From Marinimicrococcus sp033875255 (GTDB taxonomy: Bacteria > Pseudomonadota > Alphaproteobacteria > Geminicoccales > Geminicoccaceae), in NCBI GenBank assembly GCA_033875255.1, contig JAWZSN010000025.1:14671-78670 (forward strand): a stretch of 64,000 bases of DNA, given 5' to 3'. The notes below the pieces were generated by a model. It saw only the letters and a program-made list of their open reading frames with translations, was not told the DNA's origin and searched no databases. A program made the translations under genes and the position numbers. Below are positions 7,039 through 15,576 of this stretch, piece by piece. Numbering within the stretch: position 1 is the first letter of the stretch; each line of letters begins with the position of its first letter.

Positions 7039-8589
7039 TCACGCGAAGGCCGGGCTCTTGATGCGCAGGAACACCACGGCGAGCCGCGTCCAGAACGCGC
7101 CGACGATCGTGACCAGCACGGCCATGAAGAAGAGATCGGGGTCGAGCGTAGGGCCTGCCAGCAGGAGCACCGCGATCAGCAGAAAGCCCCAGATCAGCGG
7201 CACCTCGGCGTAGAAGGCGTCGTGCAGGCTGTCGATCCGGTCCGCCCGCCGCACCAGGTCGCGAAGGATGCCGCCGCCCGCGCCGGTGAGCATCGCGAGC
7301 AGCGGCGCCCACAGCCACAAGGGCTCGGTGCGCGAGGAAATCGCCACCGCCACGCCCGTCACGGTGAACGCGGCGAGGCCGATCGCGTCCGACACCTCGT
7401 AGAGGTGGCGCCGGGCCCGCTGGCGGGCTGGCGAGCGGAGGGCGAGCGGCCTTCCGCAGCGCCGCTCCGCCAGATGCACCAGCCGGACCACGAGGAATCC
7501 TGCCAGCACCGTGCCGATCACCAGCCCCAGATAGAGCGGCGAGGCGAGCACGCCCAACGGCTCGCGCCCCACCAGGAGGTCGCGCAGCGTGCCGCCGCCG
7601 ACTGCCGGCAGCGCTGCCAGTACCATGCCGCCCAGAAGGCTGTAGCGTTCGCGCACCGCGATGATTACGCCGGAGAGCGCGAAGGCCACCGTGCCGACGA
7701 TGTCCATCGCCTTGAACCAGCCCCGGTCCATCACGCGGCCCATCAGCACCGGCAGCTGGTAGCGCGTGATCAGGCGCTCGATTCCGCCCTGCTGCTGCAG
7801 CCTCTCGATGGCCGCGTCGAAGCGGTCCACCGTCCCGGGCGGCACGGTCGTGCCGTTGAACAGAAAGGCCACGTCGCCGGAGAGCGCCAGATCCTGCAGC
7901 GTCACCTGACGCTCCCAGCCGCCCCGCCAGCTCGCCGCCATGCCCGCCAGCCGGTCGGTCAGCAGCCCGTCCACGCGGCCGCCGATCAGGTTGCGGAAGC
8001 TCTCGTAGTCGTTGTCGGCGGGAACGATCCGCGCCCGGTTGGGGGGATCGGCCAGCCAGGCGTTGAGCGCGGGGTCGGGATAGGCCGCGCCGCCGATCAC
8101 GCCGAGCCGGAAGCCGGTGGTGCGGAGCGTTCGCAGCAGCGCCGCGACGCTGTCGAGGCCGGCCACGGCCGCCTCGTCCCGCCGCACATAGAGGACCGTG
8201 GTCGCGCTGCGGTAGGGAATGGACGCAACCAGATTCTCCGGTCCGGCCAGCAGCGGCGTGGCGCCCGAGGCGATGTCCGCTTCCCCGGCGCGCAACTGCG
8301 CGAGATGGGCCTGCCACGGGCGAAACCTGTACTCGACGGCGAACCCGGCCTCCCGCGCGACGGCATTGGTGATGTCGACATCGATCCCGTACAGCTCGGC
8401 CACCGTGGCCTCCACCCGCTCCGCCTGCCGGGGCTGCACGAACTGGTAGGGGTTCCACAAGGTCCAGCCGCCGCGCAGCACCGGCAGACGGTTCCCGTGG
8501 CCATCGACCATCTCGGCCGCATGCGCCCCCGACGCCGTCAGCAGCGCCACCCAGAGCAGCACTACCCGCAGCCCCCACCGTTCGCCCAT
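7039..8589 (-). CDS. Solute-binding protein (family 3) fused to a TRIC/UPF0126 membrane domain
   Basis: 516 residues with a signal peptide (to about residue 24, SGAHA-AEM). Residues ~45-285 are a bacterial family-3 extracellular solute-binding domain (VAELYGIDVDITNAVAREAG, PYRSATTVLYVRRDE, LLTDRLAGM). Residues ~290-510 hold two UPF0126 repeats of about three membrane segments each, with paired signatures GGGTLRDLLVG and GAGGGILRDLVRR. UPF0126 proteins belong to the TRIC cation-channel superfamily and include putative glycine transporters. The fusion suggests a channel or transporter gated or fed by a periplasmic ligand-binding domain. The ligand is unknown, and no partner permease or ATPase is adjacent. 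Confidence 0.88.
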   Translation of the reverse strand: MGERWGLRVVLLWVALLTASGAHAAEMVDGHGNRLPVLRGGWTLWNPYQFVQPRQAERVEATVAELYGIDVDITNAVAREAGFAVEYRFRPWQAHLAQLRAGEADIASGATPLLAGPENLVASIPYRSATTVLYVRRDEAAVAGLDSVAALLRTLRTTGFRLGVIGGAAYPDPALNAWLADPPNRARIVPADNDYESFRNLIGGRVDGLLTDRLAGMAASWRGGWERQVTLQDLALSGDVAFLFNGTTVPPGTVDRFDAAIERLQQQGGIERLITRYQLPVLMGRVMDRGWFKAMDIVGTVAFALSGVIIAVRERYSLLGGMVLAALPAVGGGTLRDLLVGREPLGVLASPLYLGLVIGTVLAGFLVVRLVHLAERRCGRPLALRSPARQRARRHLYEVSDAIGLAAFTVTGVAVAISSRTEPLWLWAPLLAMLTGAGGGILRDLVRRADRIDSLHDAFYAEVPLIWGFLLIAVLLLAGPTLDPDLFFMAVLVTIVGAFWTRLAVVFLRIKSPAFA

Positions 8590-9180
8590 CCGTCACATCC
8601 ACGGTGTCCAAGTTGCACCCACGGTAGATAGAGGTCGCGCCTCCGTCCACCTCTTGGGCGTTCGCCCGCGGGGTCAGCGGTGCGCGCTTGGCATGTTTTC
8701 CTCTTCTGGCCGGTTGGATCCACGCCGGACAGGCCTGGATGATCGCCCACTCCAGGAACGAGCCCCGGAATATCGGCGAGATTGGCGCCGTCTCGCTGGC
8801 CCGCCCAGCCCCTGACGCTGCGGGGGAGGGGCCAGTCGATCACGATGAAGACGAGCAAGAACGATCACGGGCGACGGCGATCTTCGGCAAAGGCCGCTTT
8901 GGGTCGACCGCCCATGACCCCACCTTGGCCAGAATGTGGCCGGGATCGACGTTGGCGGCGGCATCGACGGTCTCCGGCGCGGGCTTTTCCTGCGCGAAAG
9001 CCGGCATTGGGAGAATTGTCCGAAGCGCCCGGAGGGTTACTTGTCGGAGCCGGGCGGCGGGGAGAGGTGGCCATCGGTCGCCTGCACCGAGCTCGGGGAA
9101 CGGGGATCGACGCCGGGTGTTTGTTCGACAAGCGGCCGGGCGAACGGCCGCTCTTTCGACGTTTGCGCTGGAGAAAGACG
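8590..9180. other. 590-bp stretch with no recognised gene
   Basis: Between the diverging fusion gene and the PepSY-like gene. Open frames here have biased, low-complexity translations and no recognisable domain. A perfect hairpin AGCGGCC/GGCCGCT at 9131-9152 followed by CTTTCG lies 28 bp before the PepSY-like start and may be a leader structure or an old terminator. Degraded sequence is possible given the pseudogenes nearby. Confidence 0.5.
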
Positions 9181-9693
9181 ATGCGCCTGCGCGCGATGTT
9201 CGCGGCCGTGGCCCTCATGGCGGGCGGGCCCGCCGTCCTTGCCGCCGAGAAGGCGGATGCCGATGCCGTGGCCGCGGCGCGGCTCTCCATGGTCCAGGCG
9301 ATCGAGGTTGTCGCCAGCGAGGGCAAGGGCGACGCGGTGGCCGCCACGTTCAAGAAGGATCCCGAGCCCGGCGCCTACGAGGTGACGGTTCTCCGGGAGG
9401 ACACGTTGGTGGACTACCGGCTCCACGCCGAAACGGCGGCGATCGCCGAGCAGGGGCGCCAGTCCTATGGCACACGCTATGCCAGGCTTCCCGCTGCGGC
9501 CATTCGTGGTGCCAGCCTCAGCCTGCCGATGGCTATCGAGGCGGCCGAGCAGCGGGTCGGCGGCAAGGCCGCCTCGGCAAAGGTCTCGCCCGCGACCGAC
9601 AAGCTCCGCTATATCGTGGAGGTTCTCAAGGAAGACGGGACGATGGAGGAGATCAAGGTCGACGGCGCGCTCGGACTGATCGTCAAGGAATAG
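9181..9693 (+). CDS. Secreted PepSY-like protein
   Basis: 170 residues from ATG 9181, with a signal peptide ending near VLA-AEK. The C-terminal ~80 residues (from IRGASLSLPMAIEAAEQRVG to MEEIKVDGALGLIVKE) have the PepSY layout: a helix rich in Ala/Glu, then paired strands including LRYIVEVLKEDGTMEEIKVD. The N-terminal half (AARLSMVQAIEVVASEG, then YEVTVLREDTLVDYRLHAE) looks like a second, diverged copy. PepSY domains often inhibit peptidases or serve as periplasmic sensor modules. The partner is not evident. It converges on the ABC-transporter operon, 6 bp from its end. Confidence 0.7.
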   Translation: MRLRAMFAAVALMAGGPAVLAAEKADADAVAAARLSMVQAIEVVASEGKGDAVAATFKKDPEPGAYEVTVLREDTLVDYRLHAETAAIAEQGRQSYGTRYARLPAAAIRGASLSLPMAIEAAEQRVGGKAASAKVSPATDKLRYIVEVLKEDGTMEEIKVDGALGLIVKE

Positions 9694-9699
9694 TCTGGC

Positions 9700-10476
9700 T
9701 CACTCGAATCGCACGAGGCTGCGCGCCAGCTCACGGTCGTACCCGCGGCTGGCCTGAAGGAGCTGGCGGGCATACGGATGTGCAAGCGCGCATGCAGCGA
9801 GCTGTGTCGCATCGGCCTCCTCGACCACCCTGCCGTTCATCATGACCGCCACCCGCTCGCACATCTGCGCCACCACGGCGAGATTGTGGCTGACGAAGAG
9901 GAAGGTCAGCCCGCGCGCCGCCCTGAGATCACCCAGAAGATTGAGGATCTCGGCCTGGACCGAGACGTCGAGGGCGGAGGTCGGCTCGTCGAGCAGCAGC
10001 ACCCGCGGCTCGAGGACGAGGGCGCGGGCGATAGCGACGCGCTGGCGCTGCCCGCCCGAGAGCTGGTGCGGGAAGCGGAAGCGGAACGCCGGCCCCAGCC
10101 CGACCTCGGCCAGCACCCGCCCGATCCGCTCCTCGATCCCGTCGAGCTTGTGGATGCGGCAGGGCTCGCGAAGGATGCGGTCCACGGTGTGACGGGGATG
10201 GAGCGAGCCGTAGGGGTCTTGGAACACCATCTGGACGGTCTTGCGGAAGGCCCTGCCGGGCCGTCTGGCGACGGGCTCGCCGGCGACGCTGATCCGCCCA
10301 CCGGAAGGCTCTACCAGCGCGGCGATGGCGCGCAGCGCGGTGGTCTTGCCCGACCCGCTCTCGCCCACCAGCCCGAACGAGCCGCCTTCGGGCACCGTGA
10401 ACGATACGTTCTGCACCGCCTGCACGCGCCGCCGACCATGGCCGAAGGCAACCTCGAGCCGCTCCACCGCGATCAC
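9700..10476 (-). CDS. Peptide/nickel-type ABC transporter ATP-binding protein (second ATPase)
   Basis: 258 residues from a GTG start that overlaps the TGA of the preceding ATPase gene (GTGA), implying translational coupling. It has Walker A GESGSGKTTALR (~37-48), a Q-loop in KTVQMVFQDPYGSLHPRHT, the ABC signature LSGGQRQRVAIARAL, Walker B VLLLDEPTSALD and the switch His in FVSHNL. It energises import together with its partner ATPase on the cytoplasmic face of the permease pair. The length is nearer NikE (about 268) than DppF (about 330), and the usual C-terminal oligopeptide extension is missing. Substrate is not predictable from this subunit. Confidence 0.92.
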   Translation of the reverse strand: MIAVERLEVAFGHGRRRVQAVQNVSFTVPEGGSFGLVGESGSGKTTALRAIAALVEPSGGRISVAGEPVARRPGRAFRKTVQMVFQDPYGSLHPRHTVDRILREPCRIHKLDGIEERIGRVLAEVGLGPAFRFRFPHQLSGGQRQRVAIARALVLEPRVLLLDEPTSALDVSVQAEILNLLGDLRAARGLTFLFVSHNLAVVAQMCERVAVMMNGRVVEEADATQLAACALAHPYARQLLQASRGYDRELARSLVRFE

Positions 10477-11312
10477 GGCAGCTCCTCCCTCGCCCAGGCC
10501 GGATCGCGCTCCAGCACGGGCAGGCGGCGCTGCGGCCGGGCGATGTCCGGCAGGCAGGACAGCAGGCCGCGCGTGTAGGGATGGCGGGCCGCATGCAGCG
10601 CCTCGGCCGGCAGGCTCTCGACGATGCGGCCGGCATACATCACCAGCACCCGGTCGCAGAACGAGGCCACCAGGTCGAGATCGTGGCTGATGAAGACCAG
10701 CCCCATACCGCGCTCGCTCACCAGATCGTCGAGGATCGCCAAGACCTGCATCTGCACGGTGACGTCGAGGGCCGAGGTGGGCTCGTCGGCGATCAGCAGC
10801 TCGGGGCCCGCCGCCAGCATGATGGCGATCATCGCCCTCTGGCCCATGCCGCCGGAGAGTTCGTGCGGCCAGGCGGCATGGACCCGGGCGGGCTCCCGGA
10901 TGCGCACGGCCTCCAGCATCGCCAGCGCCCGCTCGCGCGCCTCGCGGCGGCCGACGCGCCCGTGTACCCGCACCGCCTCCTCGATCTGCCGGCCCACCGT
11001 CATTACCGGGTTCAGCGAGAATTTCGGGTCCTGCAGAACCATGGCGATGCGGCCGCCGCGGATCTGCCGCAGCGTCCTGCGGTCGGCGTTGAGCAGATCG
11101 ATACCGTCGAAGGTCAGGCGATCTGCCACAACCTCGCCCGGCGGGGCGATCAGGCGAAGGATGGCACGGCCGAGGGTCGACTTGCCCGACCCGCTCTCGC
11201 CGACGATGCCGAGCTTCTCGGCTCCCATGGCGAAGGACGCGCCGCGCACCGCTTCCACCACGCCGGTGGGGGTGGGAAAGCGCACAAAGAGCTTCTCGAC
11301 CTCCAGCCGCAT
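10473..11312 (-). CDS. Peptide/nickel-type ABC transporter ATP-binding protein (first ATPase)
   Basis: 279 residues starting MRLEVEKLFVRF; the ATG overlaps the permease stop by one base (TGATG). Walker A is GESGSGKSTLGRA, followed by the NPVMTV region typical of DppD/NikD ATPases (LNPVMTVGRQIEEAVRVHG), signature LSGGMGQRAMIAIMLA, Walker B LLIADEPTSALD and switch His in FISHDLDLV. An Arg/Pro C-terminus (IARPQRRLPVLERDP) resembles the short oligopeptide-type tail. It works as a heterodimer with the downstream ATPase. Confidence 0.92.
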   Translation of the reverse strand: MRLEVEKLFVRFPTPTGVVEAVRGASFAMGAEKLGIVGESGSGKSTLGRAILRLIAPPGEVVADRLTFDGIDLLNADRRTLRQIRGGRIAMVLQDPKFSLNPVMTVGRQIEEAVRVHGRVGRREARERALAMLEAVRIREPARVHAAWPHELSGGMGQRAMIAIMLAAGPELLIADEPTSALDVTVQMQVLAILDDLVSERGMGLVFISHDLDLVASFCDRVLVMYAGRIVESLPAEALHAARHPYTRGLLSCLPDIARPQRRLPVLERDPAWAREELP

Positions 11313-12208
11313 CACCGCTGCCTCGGGTCGAGCACGTCGCGCAGGCCGTCGCCGAGCAGGTTGAAGCCCAGCGAGACGATGGCGATGGCGAGGCCCGGCA
11401 TGGCGGCGACCCACCAGTAGTCGAGGACGTATTGCCGGCCGGTGGAGATCATGGCGCCCCATTCGGGCATCGGCGGCTGGGCGCCCAGCCCCAAAAAGCC
11501 GAGGCCGGCGGCGGTCAGGATGATGCCGGCCATGTCGAGGGTGAGGCGCACGATGAGCGAGCTCAGGCACAAGGGGACGACATGGTCGCGGATGATCCGC
11601 AGCGGCGAGGCGCCCTGGACCACGGCAGCGGCGATGAAGTCGCTGCCCCGGATGGTTATCGTCTCGGCCCGGGCGATCCTCGCATAGGGCGGCCAGGCGG
11701 TGATGGCGATGGCGATCACCGCATTCTCGATACCGGGTCCCAGCGCCGCCACGAAGGCCAGCGCCAGGATCAGCCGCGGGAAAGCCAGGAAGACGTCGGT
11801 CAGCCGCATCAGCACGGCGTCGGTCCAGCCGCCGGCATAGCCTGCCAGCGTGCCCACCACGAGCCCCAGCGGCCCGACGATCACCGCCACCAGCGCGACG
11901 ATGCCCAGCGTGATCCGCGAGCCCCATACGAGGCGCGAGTAGAGGTCGCGGCCGAGCTCGTCGGTGCCCAGCCAGTGGGCGGCCGAAGGTGGCAGCAGGC
12001 GGGCCTCGAGATTCTGGTCGTAGGGCGAGTGGGTGGCGAGCCAGGGGGCGAGCAGGGCTACCAGCACGAGGCAGGCGACGATCGCCAATCCCACCAGCGC
12101 CAGCGGGTTGCGGCGCAGCGCCAGCCAGGCCAGCCAGGCGCGCCCGGCGCGGGCCTGGAAGCTCGAGCGGGGCGTGTCGGCCAGCAGCCAGGCGCGCAGG
12201 CCGGTCAT
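11312..12208 (-). CDS. Peptide/nickel-type ABC transporter permease (DppC-like)
   Basis: 298 residues starting MTGLRAWLL, four-base (ATGA) overlap with the upstream permease gene. An N-terminal cytoplasmic stretch leads into a first membrane helix (LALVGLAIVACLVLVALLAP). After a periplasmic loop with HWLGTDELGRDLYSRL, the DppC/OppC hallmark, come five further helices. The EAA loop that contacts the ATPases is recognisable around GASPLRIIRDHVVP. It ends GDGLRDVLDPRQR, the usual C-terminus of this subunit. Confidence 0.93.
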   Translation of the reverse strand: MTGLRAWLLADTPRSSFQARAGRAWLAWLALRRNPLALVGLAIVACLVLVALLAPWLATHSPYDQNLEARLLPPSAAHWLGTDELGRDLYSRLVWGSRITLGIVALVAVIVGPLGLVVGTLAGYAGGWTDAVLMRLTDVFLAFPRLILALAFVAALGPGIENAVIAIAITAWPPYARIARAETITIRGSDFIAAAVVQGASPLRIIRDHVVPLCLSSLIVRLTLDMAGIILTAAGLGFLGLGAQPPMPEWGAMISTGRQYVLDYWWVAAMPGLAIAIVSLGFNLLGDGLRDVLDPRQR

Positions 12209-13233
12209 GCGCGCGTCCTCGGATCGAGGACGCGGTAGAGAATGTCGGAGAGCAGGTTGAGGGCGATGAAGACGCAGCCCACCACGACCGTGCCGCCCAG
12301 GACGGCGTTCATGTCGGCGTTGAAGAGGCTGTCGGTGATGTAGCGGCCGAGCCCGGGCCAGGCGAAGACCGTCTCGGTGAGCACCGCACCCTCGAGCAGG
12401 CTGCCATAGCTCAGCGCTATCACGGTGATCAGCGGCACCATGACGTTGCCCAGCGCGTGGCGCCAGACGATCCGGGCCTCCGAGACGCCCTTGACCCGGG
12501 CGGTGGTGACGTATTCCTGGCGGAGCTGCTCGATCATGAAGCTCCTGGTCATGCGGCTGATATAGGCCAGCGAGAAATAGCCCAGGATCGCCGCCGGCAG
12601 GATCAGGTGGGAGAGCGCGTTGTGCCAGACGTCCCACTCGCCGGCGATGGCGGCATCGATCAGGATGACGCCGGTGAGGGGCTCCACGATGTCCTCGAAG
12701 TAGATGTCGAGCCGGCCGGGCCCGGCGACCCAGCCGAGATCGGCGTAGAACAGGACGAGCCCCATCAGGCCCAGCCAGAAGACCGGCACGGAGTAGCCCA
12801 CCAGGCCCAGCAGCCGGGCGATCTGGTCGACCAGCGTGCCTTGCCGGACCGCCGCCACCACGCCCAGCGGCACCCCCAGCAGAACGCCCAGCACGGTCGC
12901 CACGGTGGCAAGCTCGATGGTCGCCGGGAAGAACCGGGCGATGTCTTCCAGGACCGGCCGGGAGGTGATGACCGAGGTGCCGAAATCGCCCTGCAGCACC
13001 TTGCCCAGATAGATGCCGAACTGCCGCCACAGCGGCAGGTCGAGGCCCAGCTCGAGCCGCATCCGCTCGTAGACCTCGGGCGAGGCGCGGTCGCCGACCA
13101 CCGCCAGCACCGGATCGATCGGCACGACCCGTCCTATGAGGAAGGTGACCAGCAAAAGACCCACCAGGGTCATGGCGAGCGTGCCGAGCTCGCGCCCCAC
13201 GAGGCTGCCGGCCCGGCCCAGCGAGCCTCTCAT
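12205..13233 (-). CDS. Peptide/nickel-type ABC transporter permease (DppB-like)
   Basis: 342 residues. The first helix (LAMTLVGLLLVTFLIGRVV) is followed by a periplasmic region with GLDLPLWRQFGIYLGKVLQG and DFGTSV, typical of DppB/OppB/NikB. Five more helices follow, with the EAA-type motif RVKGVSEARIVWRHALGNV and a C-terminus ending RVLDPRTRA. It heads the four-gene minus-strand run of permeases and ATPases. The matching binding-protein gene lies 570 bp upstream on the same strand, separated by an opposed GNAT gene. Confidence 0.93.
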   Translation of the reverse strand: MRGSLGRAGSLVGRELGTLAMTLVGLLLVTFLIGRVVPIDPVLAVVGDRASPEVYERMRLELGLDLPLWRQFGIYLGKVLQGDFGTSVITSRPVLEDIARFFPATIELATVATVLGVLLGVPLGVVAAVRQGTLVDQIARLLGLVGYSVPVFWLGLMGLVLFYADLGWVAGPGRLDIYFEDIVEPLTGVILIDAAIAGEWDVWHNALSHLILPAAILGYFSLAYISRMTRSFMIEQLRQEYVTTARVKGVSEARIVWRHALGNVMVPLITVIALSYGSLLEGAVLTETVFAWPGLGRYITDSLFNADMNAVLGGTVVVGCVFIALNLLSDILYRVLDPRTRA

Positions 13234-13295
13234 GTCGTTGCCCCCGGCGGCCAGGTGGGGCAGGTTCCGCGCGATCCCGACGATAGGAGACGAGC

Positions 13296-13757
13296 TTGCC
13301 GGACCTGCCCATCCGTTCCGCCCGCCGCGAGGACCTGCCGGCGATCGTGGCCCTGCTTGCCGACGATGCGATCGGCGCGGCGCGCGAGCGTCCCGCGGAG
13401 CCGCTGGATCCGCGCTACGTCGCCGCTTTCGAGGCGATCGAGGCGGATTCGCGCAACGAGCTCTTCGTGCTCGAGGAGGCCGGGCGCCTGCTCGGCTGCT
13501 TCCAGCTCACCTATCTGCCCTGCCTGAGCGCGCAGGGCACCGAGCGGGCGCAGATCGAATCGGTGCGCGTCGCGTCGAGCGAGCGCGGCCGGGGGCTGGG
13601 CGAGCGCATGCTGCGCTGGGCCATGGAGAGGGCGCAGGCCCGCGGCTGCACCGCCATGCAGCTCGCCAGCGACAAGCGGCGCACCGATGCGCGGCGCTTC
13701 TACGAGCGGCTGGGCTTCACGGCGAGCCACGAGGGCATGAAGCGCCCGCTCGGGTGA
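13296..13757 (+). CDS. GNAT-family N-acetyltransferase
   Basis: 153 residues from a TTG start with AGGAGA 7 bp upstream. The domain is complete: LPIRSARREDLPAIVALL at the N-terminus, acetyl-CoA motif A in VRVASSERGRGLGERMLRWA (R-G-x-G-L-G), and motif B RRFYERLGFTASHEGMKRPL. This C-terminus is common in GNATs related to aminoglycoside- and PhnO-type acetyltransferases, but the substrate is unknown. The gene is placed in opposite orientation between the binding-protein gene and the permease genes of one ABC importer, so it splits an otherwise standard operon. Confidence 0.88.
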   Translation: MPDLPIRSARREDLPAIVALLADDAIGAARERPAEPLDPRYVAAFEAIEADSRNELFVLEEAGRLLGCFQLTYLPCLSAQGTERAQIESVRVASSERGRGLGERMLRWAMERAQARGCTAMQLASDKRRTDARRFYERLGFTASHEGMKRPLG

Positions 13758-13778
13758 CCCGCGGCGTGGCACCGCGGG
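13758..13778. terminator. Bidirectional hairpin between GNAT and binding-protein genes
   Basis: CCCGCGG (13758-13764) pairs perfectly with CCGCGGG (13772-13778) between two convergent genes whose stops are 45 bp apart. No T tract is present. Confidence 0.5.
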
Positions 13779-13801
13779 AGTGCCCGCGACGACCATCGGG
13801 C

Positions 13802-15400
13802 CTACTTGGTGACGAGCCGGTAATAGACCGTGTCGAAGGTCGGGCCGGAGACGAAGCCCTCGACGTTCGACCGGCGCGCTACCTGCTCCAGGGCCTGGAA
13901 CAGGATGACGAACGGCCCGTCGTCCTGCAGACGGCGCTGCAGGTCGCGATACATCTCGAGGCGCTTTTCCGCATCCTGCTCGCGCGCCGCCCGGTTGGTG
14001 GCCTGGGTGATCTCCGGGATGGCCCAGGCGTTGCGCCAGGCCAGCGGCTTGGACTTGGCGTCGTCGCTGTTGTCGGGATTACGGGCGAAGCTATCGGCGT
14101 TGCTGTGCGGGTCCATGTAGTCGGGCGACCAATAGAGCAGCACCATCTGATGGTTTCGGGCTCGATATTTGGTAAGAACCTGCTTTCCTTCGGCAGGCTG
14201 CAGCGAAACCTTGATGCCCGCCTGGCTCATGGTCTGCTGGATCGCCTCGGCCATGTTTGCCGAGGGCCAGCTGTTGGAGACGTCGAGGGTCACCTCGAAG
14301 CCGTCGGGATAGCCCGCCTCGGCCAGCAACTCCCTGGCCTTCGCGACGTCGAGCCGGAAGGGCGTGGTGTCCACCGAGCCGGGAAAGCCCGAGGGCCAGA
14401 ACGCCTGGTGGACCTTGAAGCTGCCCTTGAGGAAGCTGTTGGCCATGCCCTCGTAGTCCACCAGCCAGCGCAGCGCCTGGCGGACCTTGGGGTTGGCCAG
14501 CCTCTCGTCCTTCTGGTTCAGGCCGAGATAGTGCAGAGCCGCTTTGGGGTGCGTCTCGACGACGATGGCTTTCTCGCCTTCGAGGCCGGCGATCTGGTCG
14601 GGGCTGAGGTTGCGGGCGATGTCCACATCGGCCTTCTCGAGCAGCAGCCGCTGGGCCGACGTCTCGGGGATGTGGCGGATGGCGACCCGCTTCATCTTGG
14701 GCACGCCAAGGTGATAGTCGCCGAAGGCGTCGAGGGTCACCGCCTCGTTCGCACGCCAGGCCCGCAGGGCGAAGGGCCCGGAGCCGGCCGAGTGGCTCTT
14801 CAGCCAGGCATGGCCCAGATCGTCGCCCTCGGCGTGCGCCATCACCGTCTTCTTGTCGAGCACCGAGCCGACGCCGGCGGACAGGCAGTTGAGGACGAAG
14901 CTCGGCCCGAAATCGCCGTTGGTGGTCAGGACGAGGGTCTGCGGTCCGGTGGCCTTGACCATCTCCTCGACATTCCCGGCGGTCCAGCCGAGCTGGGTGA
15001 GGATGAAGGCCGGCGACTTGTCCAGCTTGACCACCCGCTGCAGGGAGAAGGCGACGTCCTCGGCGGTCACAGGGTTGCCGGAGTGGAACTTGAGCCCCGG
15101 GCGGAGCTTGATGGTGATTGTCTTGCCGTCGTCGCCGGCCTTCCAGCTCTCGGCCACGCCGCCAGTCAGCACGCTCGGGTTCTCGGCCTCGTAGGTCATC
15201 ACCCGATCATAGACGTTGGCGATGACCTCGCCGCCGGAGAACTCGAAGACCTCGGCAGGATCCAGGCTGATGATGTCGTCGATGTTCTTGGCCATCACCA
15301 GCGTGTCGGCCGGCGTCGCCGCCAGCATGTCCCGCGGCCCCGCCGCCAGGGCCAGCGCCGCCGCTCCCAGCAGCAGCATTCCCATACCGAGCTTGCGCAT
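13802..15400 (-). CDS. ABC transporter substrate-binding protein, family 5 (dipeptide/oligopeptide type)
   Basis: 532 residues from ATG 15400, with GGGAGG upstream and a signal peptide (MRKLGMGMLLLGAAALALAA). The family-5 signature is present near the start of the mature protein: LVMAKNIDDIISLDPAEVFE, then YDRVMTYEAENPSVLTGGVA and LRPGLKFHSGNPVTAEDVAF. The central region KARELLAEAGYPDGFEVTLD is also standard. It delivers substrate to the permease pair encoded downstream. Family-5 proteins bind peptides, nickel complexes, opines or other solutes; the sequence does not decide among them. Confidence 0.92.
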   Translation of the reverse strand: MRKLGMGMLLLGAAALALAAGPRDMLAATPADTLVMAKNIDDIISLDPAEVFEFSGGEVIANVYDRVMTYEAENPSVLTGGVAESWKAGDDGKTITIKLRPGLKFHSGNPVTAEDVAFSLQRVVKLDKSPAFILTQLGWTAGNVEEMVKATGPQTLVLTTNGDFGPSFVLNCLSAGVGSVLDKKTVMAHAEGDDLGHAWLKSHSAGSGPFALRAWRANEAVTLDAFGDYHLGVPKMKRVAIRHIPETSAQRLLLEKADVDIARNLSPDQIAGLEGEKAIVVETHPKAALHYLGLNQKDERLANPKVRQALRWLVDYEGMANSFLKGSFKVHQAFWPSGFPGSVDTTPFRLDVAKARELLAEAGYPDGFEVTLDVSNSWPSANMAEAIQQTMSQAGIKVSLQPAEGKQVLTKYRARNHQMVLLYWSPDYMDPHSNADSFARNPDNSDDAKSKPLAWRNAWAIPEITQATNRAAREQDAEKRLEMYRDLQRRLQDDGPFVILFQALEQVARRSNVEGFVSGPTFDTVYYRLVTK

Positions 15401-15480
15401 CTCGCCGCCTCCCCTTGTCCTCTCGCACCGCCGACAGGCTGAGAAAGGCTCGCCCGGCCGCCGCGCGCCTGTCAAGCAAT

Positions 15481-15525
15481 GGTGCGGGCAGTGTGCGCGG
15501 TTCTTTCTCTTGTGCAGGCGCTGCC
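15481..15525 (-). repeat. Dispersed intergenic repeat, diverged copy F
   Basis: Read on the minus strand: CACAAGAGAAAGAACCGCGC, then ACACTGCCCGCACCA. It matches copy A in order (purine-rich lead, CGCGC core, CCGCACCA end) but the 15-nt core is mutated. It lies between the binding-protein start and the aminotransferase start. Confidence 0.45.
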
Positions 15526-15576
15526 GGCGCAGCATCGTCCGGGTCGTCAAGAATGCTCAGGCGAGGCATTGTTCCC

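Noticed and set aside
6535..8631. Long plus-strand frame across the binding-domain/TRIC fusion
   Set aside because: Antisense shadow with Gln/His/Arg-rich translation; the minus strand encodes a coherent protein with signal peptide and domains.
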